The notes under the pieces are model-generated. The model saw only the letters and a list, made by a program, of their open reading frames with translations, was not told where the DNA came from and ran no database searches. Below are positions 19,626-23,693 of a stretch of DNA of 23,693 nucleotides, one piece after another. Positions within the stretch are counted from its first letter, which is position 1, and the number at the start of each line of letters is the position of its first letter. Location of the stretch: IMG/VR virus record IMGVR_UViG_3300038825_000561, positions 1-23,693 of that record; one strand, given 5' to 3'. The stretch comes from a virus. The position numbers were made by a program, and so were the translations under genes.

Positions 19626-19918
19626 GTAGAACTAAAAATTCTAAGGCTCATAACGAGCATAGAAGAAAAGACTATGCTGTATTAGAAACTATGATTCATT
19701 ATTTTGATGAGGAGTGGTTTGATTTAGACTCAGATAAGAGGCAAAACCAAGGAAGAACGAGAGAGAAAAACAAAGTTTCTTATGAGCCTGTAAGATGCAA
19801 CCTCTGTGAGAGAGGCTGGGTTAATTACAAGGTATCCAAAGAAGGAGGTCACTATTATTTAGAGCAGGATTTATTTAAAAATATTCCATTAAATGAAGAG
19901 ACCTGTCCAGAATGTTAA
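19502..19918 (+). CDS. Zn-knuckle protein, paralog A of a tandem pair
   Basis: This 138-residue protein and the next gene share the C-terminal 75 residues: YFDEEWFDLDS here against YFDDEWFDFDS there, then RCNLC against RCENC, KNIPL in both, and a final CPEC against CREC. So both hold a CxxC...CxEC zinc ribbon after an acidic Trp/Phe motif. The N-terminal 65 residues, Arg/Gly-rich (TQRGSGHTDSEGRPRGGLRN), overlap the resolvase gene. The ATG at 19502 has AGAGGA upstream, and no better in-frame start lies before MIHYFDEEW. The function is unknown; DNA binding by an Arg-rich region plus zinc ribbon is likely. Confidence 0.65.
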   Translation: MAKTQRGSGHTDSEGRPRGGLRNPEIRRLVREGKASPSSDIGRTKNSKAHNEHRRKDYAVLETMIHYFDEEWFDLDSDKRQNQGRTREKNKVSYEPVRCNLCERGWVNYKVSKEGGHYYLEQDLFKNIPLNEETCPEC

Positions 19919-19943
19919 AACAATAAAGAAAGGAGTTGGTGTG

Positions 19944-20375
19944 GTGAGCACTTCAACAGAATTAAAAATAAAGAATGATTTGAGAAATGCATCGACAAGA
20001 GATAGAGTTAGAAAAGGATTATTAATATTAGGTAGCAAGACAGATAAGTCAGACGCAAGGATAGATACAAGTTCTCAGACTTATTTTTCAGATAAGTCTT
20101 ATGCTAATATAAGTACAATGCTTAATTACTTTGACGATGAATGGTTTGATTTTGATTCATTAATTAAAGATAGGGTATCTTTAAAAATAAAAGGTAATAT
20201 AGTAAGATCGGTGAGAGGTTCCTACGGAAAGATATCTTCACTTCCTTATAGATGTGAGAATTGCAAGAAACCTTTTCAAATATTTAAAGACAGAGCAAAT
20301 GTAATATTAGATTATTTAGATGTAGATACCTATAAAAACATTCCATTAGAATATTTAAATTGCAGGGAGTGTTGA
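19944..20375 (+). CDS. Zn-knuckle protein, paralog B of a tandem pair, GTG start
   Basis: An ATG at 19893 lacks an SD and lies in the previous gene. Start chosen at GTG 19944 (or 19941), because AAGGAG at 19930-19935 sits 5-8 bases upstream, giving about 143 residues. It is the tandem paralog of the upstream gene: YFDDEWFDFDS, RCENC, KNIPL and CREC repeat the same order. The N-terminus is Ser/Thr/Lys-rich and different, suggesting rapid divergence outside the shared core. Its TGA overlaps the next ATG (TGATG). The role is unknown. Confidence 0.68.
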   Translation: MSTSTELKIKNDLRNASTRDRVRKGLLILGSKTDKSDARIDTSSQTYFSDKSYANISTMLNYFDDEWFDFDSLIKDRVSLKIKGNIVRSVRGSYGKISSLPYRCENCKKPFQIFKDRANVILDYLDVDTYKNIPLEYLNCREC

Positions 20376-20764
20376 TGCCTGTATCTAAGAAAGACAGATG
20401 TCCTACTTGTGGCTCTGTATATAAGGGTAAGAACCTAGAAAAACAAATTAAGTCAATGAGACTTTCACATAGCGTAGAATATGGAAAGCTTTTAGACCAC
20501 ATAATCTGGAAAATAAATAGCGTAAGAACAAAACCATTATCTGATAGAGAGATATTAGGATTCCTAACTTCAGTTAATGATTGCGATGACGAGATGGCAG
20601 TGATATCTATGAATAATTATATAGAAAAAAAGTATGCTATCTCTGGTAAGGGACTTCCTTATCTAGCATCTATGGTATTTAACTCTAGTGTTAATAAAAA
20701 ATCAAGACAAGATTATGAGTTTAAATCTTTAGATAGACTACCACCAAGAATTGATGAGGCTTAA
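20375..20764 (+). CDS. Hypothetical Zn-finger protein upstream of DnaB
   Basis: The start is ATG 20375, one base shared with the upstream TGA, with GGGAG five bases ahead. The 129-residue product has an N-terminal CPTCGSVYKG zinc-knuckle half with no obvious second CxxC (a late Cys, NDCDDE, might serve), then helices (LEKQIKSMRLSHSVEYGKLLDHIIWKIN type) and a PLSDREILGFLTSVND element. Such a small protein next to a replicative helicase could be a helicase loader or primosome accessory, but no AAA+ ATPase motif is present. It ends directly at the DnaB ATG. Confidence 0.62.
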   Translation: MPVSKKDRCPTCGSVYKGKNLEKQIKSMRLSHSVEYGKLLDHIIWKINSVRTKPLSDREILGFLTSVNDCDDEMAVISMNNYIEKKYAISGKGLPYLASMVFNSSVNKKSRQDYEFKSLDRLPPRIDEA

Positions 20765-22114
20765 ATGCACAATAAAGACACAGAAGAAGCTCTATTATAT
20801 TGTATCATGAATAAACCAGAATACATAGAGTCATTAAGGAGGTGGATACCAGACAATAATGTATTCTATAATGATTTTAATAAAGATATTTGGAAAACAA
20901 TATGTAAATTAGATGAAAAAGGTGAACCTGTAGACCTCGTATCTGTATCAACTAACTTTCCTAAGCGTAATTATCCTGATAGGACTTATACTTATGAGAT
21001 AACCAGAATAGGTACGGATGGAGTCACTACAGCAAATGCAGAGTATCTAGCAAAAAAACTATATGAATATTATCTTCGTAGAAATATTGTTGATAATTCT
21101 CATAGGCTTATAAGTAAAGCCAACGATGACTCTGTAGAGTTTGACGATATAATAGAGCGGATCAATACAGATACTGGAAATATAATAAACACAAAGCCAT
21201 CTAAGCATGAGTTTGATTTAGATACATTGCTTGAAGATACAGATGATTCTATATTTAAGAGTAGAGGTATTATAAAAACTGGAATATCTAAACTAGATAG
21301 TGTTATATATGGCATGACTCGTGGAGAGATTACTATTATAGCAGGTAGACCAGCGAATGGAAAGACTACTGTAGCAGCTAATGTTGCTAGAGAGTTAGTA
21401 CTTAGTGGTAAGAGGGTTATGATGTTAAACAGAGAGATGCCTAATACGGAGATGATGAAGAAGTTTATAGCTATGGAATCTGACAGTCTATCGTATAGAA
21501 ATCTAAGACATGGAGCCACTACCTCTAAGGTAGAGGTTAGGTCTGTAATAGACTATATAAGAGAAACGTATAAAGATAAGCTATTCATGTATGATTCTGT
21601 TCGTGATTTACAGTCTACATTTGAAGAAGTAAAAAGAATAAAACCAGATGTGATTATAGATGACCACATAGGTTTAATAGAGTATTCTTCTAATGATACA
21701 AGAGACGTAAGACATAAGATAAGAGAAACAACTATGAAGTATAAATGGCTTGCTAAATCACACGATATGTGTGTAATATTAGTATCTCAATTGAACAGAA
21801 ACATTGAACATAGAATAGATTCAACTCCAAGATTATCAGACTTAGCAGAGTCTGGTTCTTTAGAACAAGATGCTGAAATGGTGGTGTTCACTCATTACCC
21901 TTATGTTACTAGATTTGGTCAAGCAGATTCAGATGGTAGGGTATGGGGTCAAAATGAAATGATGTTAATAGTATCAAAGAATAGATATGGAACTCCAGGA
22001 AGCGTAGAGATGGGATACTCTGGAGATAGTTGTAAGTTATTTAATGATATATTAGAAGCTCAAGACCATGAAACAAGAAAGAAGGTTAGTTTTGAAAACG
22101 GATTACTCGACTAG
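20765..22114 (+). CDS. dnaB: DnaB-like replicative helicase
   Basis: This 449-residue RecA-fold helicase has an N-terminal helical domain (residues 1-115, with the NKDTEEALLYCIMNKPEY start typical of DnaB-N), a linker, then ATPase motifs: GRPANGKTT (194-202) Walker A, LNREMPNTEMMKKF (H1a-like) at 221-234, DVIIDDHIGLIE (295-306) Walker B, LVSQLNR (339-345) with the sensor Gln, and RLSDLAESGSLEQDA (356-370), the conserved DnaB element. It unwinds DNA ahead of the fork as a hexameric ring. The length and domain order are normal. No DNA polymerase or primase is within the window; the phage may encode them elsewhere or use host enzymes. The ATG follows the upstream stop directly. Confidence 0.95.
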   Translation: MHNKDTEEALLYCIMNKPEYIESLRRWIPDNNVFYNDFNKDIWKTICKLDEKGEPVDLVSVSTNFPKRNYPDRTYTYEITRIGTDGVTTANAEYLAKKLYEYYLRRNIVDNSHRLISKANDDSVEFDDIIERINTDTGNIINTKPSKHEFDLDTLLEDTDDSIFKSRGIIKTGISKLDSVIYGMTRGEITIIAGRPANGKTTVAANVARELVLSGKRVMMLNREMPNTEMMKKFIAMESDSLSYRNLRHGATTSKVEVRSVIDYIRETYKDKLFMYDSVRDLQSTFEEVKRIKPDVIIDDHIGLIEYSSNDTRDVRHKIRETTMKYKWLAKSHDMCVILVSQLNRNIEHRIDSTPRLSDLAESGSLEQDAEMVVFTHYPYVTRFGQADSDGRVWGQNEMMLIVSKNRYGTPGSVEMGYSGDSCKLFNDILEAQDHETRKKVSFENGLLD

Positions 22115-22484
22115 AAGAAAGGTAGCTAAGTGGGTTTTAGGATGTTATGACCTACAGCCTACAATATCAACAGATGATACTATTAATTGTAATGGCTACT
22201 ACTTACCAGATGAAGATACAGTTGTTCTTAATCCAAAGCTAAGTGCTTACGATTTTATTGAAACAACAATTCACGAAGCAAAGCACGTTATGGATGCCTA
22301 TAAGTATGGCATTGATAAGTTTAGAACTAGATATAACCAAGCATCTGTCGTAGCAGTAAATTGTGGTAACGATCCGTACTTAGATAATAAGTGGGAGGTT
22401 AGAGCAAATAATTTTGCAGATAGAGAAATGAAAAAGAAATGGAGAGATTTGTACAATGATTATAGTAAAAGCTGCGAAGAATAA
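22068..22484 (+). CDS. HExxH metallopeptidase-like protein
   Basis: The protein carries IHEAKHVMDA with the HExxH zinc motif (His69, Glu70, His73) and, about 37 residues on, a KWEVRANNFADRE segment whose Glu110 could be the third ligand, as in gluzincins of the ImmA/IrrE or DUF4157-like type. The first 30 residues are basic. The start is uncertain. ATG 22068 has no SD, while TTG 22092 lies six bases after AGAAGG and would cut eight residues. Either overlaps the DnaB end. It could cleave a repressor or host protein, or just be a structural zincin relative. Ser/Asp-type anti-repressor motifs are absent. Confidence 0.7.
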   Translation: MKQERRLVLKTDYSTRRKVAKWVLGCYDLQPTISTDDTINCNGYYLPDEDTVVLNPKLSAYDFIETTIHEAKHVMDAYKYGIDKFRTRYNQASVVAVNCGNDPYLDNKWEVRANNFADREMKKKWRDLYNDYSKSCEE

Positions 22485-22632
22485 ACCTATAGCTAAAATG
22501 ATTTCAGAGTTTAAAAAGAAAGTTAGAGAGTCTGGATTATTAGAAGAGCTGGAAGAGCGAAGGTTTTATACTAAGCCCTCCCAACTCAGGAGGGAGAGAG
22601 AGAAAAAATCAAAATTTTTAAATAGACAGTAG
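22456..22632 (+). CDS. rpsU-like: Ribosomal protein bS21-like protein
   Basis: This 58-residue ORF, ATG 22456-22458 to TAG 22630-22632, overlaps the metallopeptidase end by 29 nt. Its product starts MIIVKAAKNKPIAKMISEFK and has KKVRESGLLEELEERRFYTK, then KPSQLRRER and a basic tail. This matches the bS21 pattern: strand of I-V-K, N-P-x-x-x-x-x-x-F-K helix, G-x-L-x-E-x-x-x-R-x-x-F-Y-x-K-P hinge, then R-rich helix. bS21 sits on the 30S platform near the anti-SD and influences mRNA selection. Phage-encoded bS21 homologs are known from pelagiphages and other phages. GGAG at 22441-22444 is 11 bases upstream, a slightly long spacing. It is the last rightward gene before the terminator. Confidence 0.85.
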   Translation: MIIVKAAKNKPIAKMISEFKKKVRESGLLEELEERRFYTKPSQLRREREKKSKFLNRQ

Positions 22633-22653
22633 ATTTACTCCTATGCTCATCAT

Positions 22654-22695
22654 GAGGGGTGTGGTTTTATCCTTACTATGCCCCTCTCTTTCTTA
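22654..22695 (+). terminator. Hairpin terminator between convergent blocks
   Basis: GAGGGG (22654-22659) pairs with CCCCTC (22681-22686) around a 21-nt loop and is followed by TCTTTCTT on the plus strand. It lies between the last rightward gene (stop 22632) and the first leftward stop (22693), so it should end the early transcript. The reverse strand has no U-tract, so it is not a good terminator in the other direction. Confidence 0.65.
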
Positions 22696-23025
22696 AGAAT
22701 CAGACGGTTTATCTTTAGTTAAATCTTGCAATCTTCCTGGAAATGTTCTCACTCTTTCTTCAAAACTAGGTTCTCTATACCCACCACTTAAACTATTTAA
22801 GAAATCTATAATCGTATCAGAAGAATATTTAAGACGATCTTTTTTCATAGGCATTTGACTAACATCTACATTAGTATTCTCTGCCATAGCTTCAGATAAA
22901 AACTCAGCCATATCAGCTTGTTTTATAATATCATCTATAGATTTAGGTTCTCCTACGTCACGAACCATCCCCTTAGAACCACCTCCTGTTAGCTGAGATA
23001 ACAGCATCATTAATTGTTCATTCAT
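22693..23025 (-). CDS. Hypothetical protein (110 residues), leftward block
   Basis: I do not recognise the family. The N-terminus has MMLLSQLTGGGSKGMV, then helical and acidic regions (IDDIIKQADMAEFLSEAMAEN), a MPMKKDRLKYSSDTIIDFLN stretch and a polar C-terminus (SGGYREPSFEERVRTFPGRL). AAGGA lies about eight bases before the ATG. It converges with the bS21 gene and is the last gene of the leftward transcript entering from the right edge. Genes in this transcript are probably virion-related, because the leftward strand elsewhere codes for packaging and capsid proteins. Its start overlaps the small basic gene upstream by eight bases. Confidence 0.65.
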   Translation of the reverse strand: MNEQLMMLLSQLTGGGSKGMVRDVGEPKSIDDIIKQADMAEFLSEAMAENTNVDVSQMPMKKDRLKYSSDTIIDFLNSLSGGYREPSFEERVRTFPGRLQDLTKDKPSDS

Positions 23026-23131
23026 TGCTCTTTTCCTTTTGTAATTTTTTCAATTCTCTTTTTCTACGCTTATTCTGTATCGCTAGTTTTAAGCGCAATC
23101 TTTTTCTGTTCTTAGCTTTTTTGTTTGGCAT
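23018..23131 (-). CDS. Small Lys/Arg-rich protein (37 residues)
   Basis: The ATG (23129-23131) overlaps the upstream stop as TAATG, and the TGA overlaps the next gene's ATG region by eight bases. The product begins MPNKKAKNRKRLRLKLAIQN and has more than 40% Lys and Arg. It is likely a nucleic acid-binding helical peptide; no SD is present, so translation depends on coupling. It is not on standard gene-call lists because of its length. Some doubt remains, since basic tracts in AT-rich DNA occur by chance. Confidence 0.5.
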   Translation of the reverse strand: MPNKKAKNRKRLRLKLAIQNKRRKRELKKLQKEKSNE

Positions 23132-23693
23132 TATTTTATAGGGCTTTTTATATCTTTTACTGTTTTGTAAAAAGGAGAAAACCCAGACTGATTATATAGC
23201 TTTAATAAATTACTTAGAGTTTTCATATTTAAGCTTTCAGCAGCAGAAGCTTCTGACAACTCTAACATTTCTTTTGATAGTTTTTTTCCTACAGATCCAC
23301 TTAAATTTTCTCTAAAAGCTTTTTGACTAAGAAGGGAACTTGCAACGTCTGGACTAAATTCAACAGCTTCTCTCGGAGCAAATGCTTCTATGTCATCGTA
23401 AAGTCTAGGATTTTTATTTTTTATAGACTGTAATAAATTAGATAATTTTCCTATTGATATATCTGGCTGCTTCCCAGATTTATCGCTTAGTTGTTTTACT
23501 GATTTAGAAATAGAACTAGACTGCTTTCCCCTTTCAGACATTTCTTTTAAAATTTGAGATATTTTTTTAGAGCCAGGTGGTATCATGCTTGCAGAACCTA
23601 CCACACCAATTATTAAATTATCTAAATCTCCTTGGGTAAATTTATCAGTTGGTTTTCCAAATATATTTTTACCAGATTCAAATAAAACTTTAC
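23131..23693 (-). CDS. Hypothetical protein, N-terminus beyond window
   Basis: The frame is open to the right edge, so this is the C-terminal part (at least 187 residues) of a larger gene. A GTG near 23604 is a shadow start, because the frame upstream (FESGKNIFGKPTDKF, then TQGDLDNLIIG) continues without a break. Visible are a helical, Ser/Lys-rich middle (KEMSERGKQSSSISKSVKQL, then QPDISIGKLSNLLQSIKNK) and a late helical part (LSKEMLELSEASAAES). No enzyme motif is recognised. Position in the leftward block and Ser-rich helices suggest a virion or internal head protein. This is tentative. Confidence 0.68.
   Translation of the reverse strand, partial: KVLFESGKNIFGKPTDKFTQGDLDNLIIGVVGSASMIPPGSKKISQILKEMSERGKQSSSISKSVKQLSDKSGKQPDISIGKLSNLLQSIKNKNPRLYDDIEAFAPREAVEFSPDVASSLLSQKAFRENLSGSVGKKLSKEMLELSEASAAESLNMKTLSNLLKLYNQSGFSPFYKTVKDIKSPIK

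Noticed and set aside
21100-21519. 139-residue leftward ORF inside the DnaB gene
   Set aside because: It is antisense to the Walker A region of a clear helicase and has no ribosome binding site.

Overview
The window is part of the genome of an AT-rich, double-stranded DNA tailed phage (Caudoviricetes). The signs are a terminase large subunit, portal, scaffold and major capsid start in one late cluster, a DnaB-type helicase with a recombination cassette in an early cluster, very tight gene packing, and many tiny SD-preceded genes. Low GC, host-type sigma-70 promoters and AGGAG-type ribosome binding sites point to a low-GC bacterial host that uses Shine-Dalgarno initiation. The overall style, including a phage ribosomal protein bS21, resembles uncultured aquatic and marine phages, but no sequence feature fixes the host. 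No integrase, lysis gene, DNA polymerase or RNA polymerase is visible here.

Layout. Positions 1-8199 are a leftward block, read from about 8.2 kb down: a Cys-rich small protein, an Nmad1/DUF1599-like protein, a zinc-finger protein, a DnaQ/YprB-type 3'-5' exonuclease with an added HTH and zinc ribbon, then a terminase small subunit-like protein, two small proteins, a gamma-glutamylcyclotransferase (AIG2)-like protein, the terminase large subunit, portal, scaffold and the start of the major capsid protein. Three leftward promoters serve it (8206-8234, 6285-6313, 3175-3203). Positions 8261-22690 are a rightward early block that starts at a matching promoter placed back to back with the leftward one. 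It holds small genes, a repeat-rich noncoding stretch (8701-9243), a tRNA-like minihelix (9571-9616), a Pyr_excise/MSMEG_6728-like protein, a class II glutamine amidotransferase (GAT-II), a zinc-ribbon amidoligase, several unknown proteins, a Cas4-like Fe-S nuclease, a DUF1071/Sak-like annealing protein, an SSB-like protein, a candidate structured RNA (18687-18802), a Holliday junction resolvase-like nuclease, two tandem paralogs, a DnaB helicase, an HExxH metallopeptidase-like protein and a bS21 homolog. A hairpin terminator at about 22.65 kb closes the block, and leftward genes resume to the right edge, probably virion genes.

How the parts work together. Cas4-like nuclease, annealase, SSB, resolvase and DnaB form a replication and recombination set. 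TerS, TerL, portal, scaffold and capsid form the packaging and head set. The most unusual pair of ideas is (i) a split amide-chemistry module (GAT-II plus amidoligase in the early operon, GGCT/AIG2-like protein inside the terminase operon), which could install and remove an amide or isopeptide mark on a protein, peptide or small molecule, and (ii) a phage bS21 protein that could change the host ribosome. The portal gene has no ATG: a strong SD and the promoter position point to an ATT start. All functional names are from reading motifs by eye; no database search was run.
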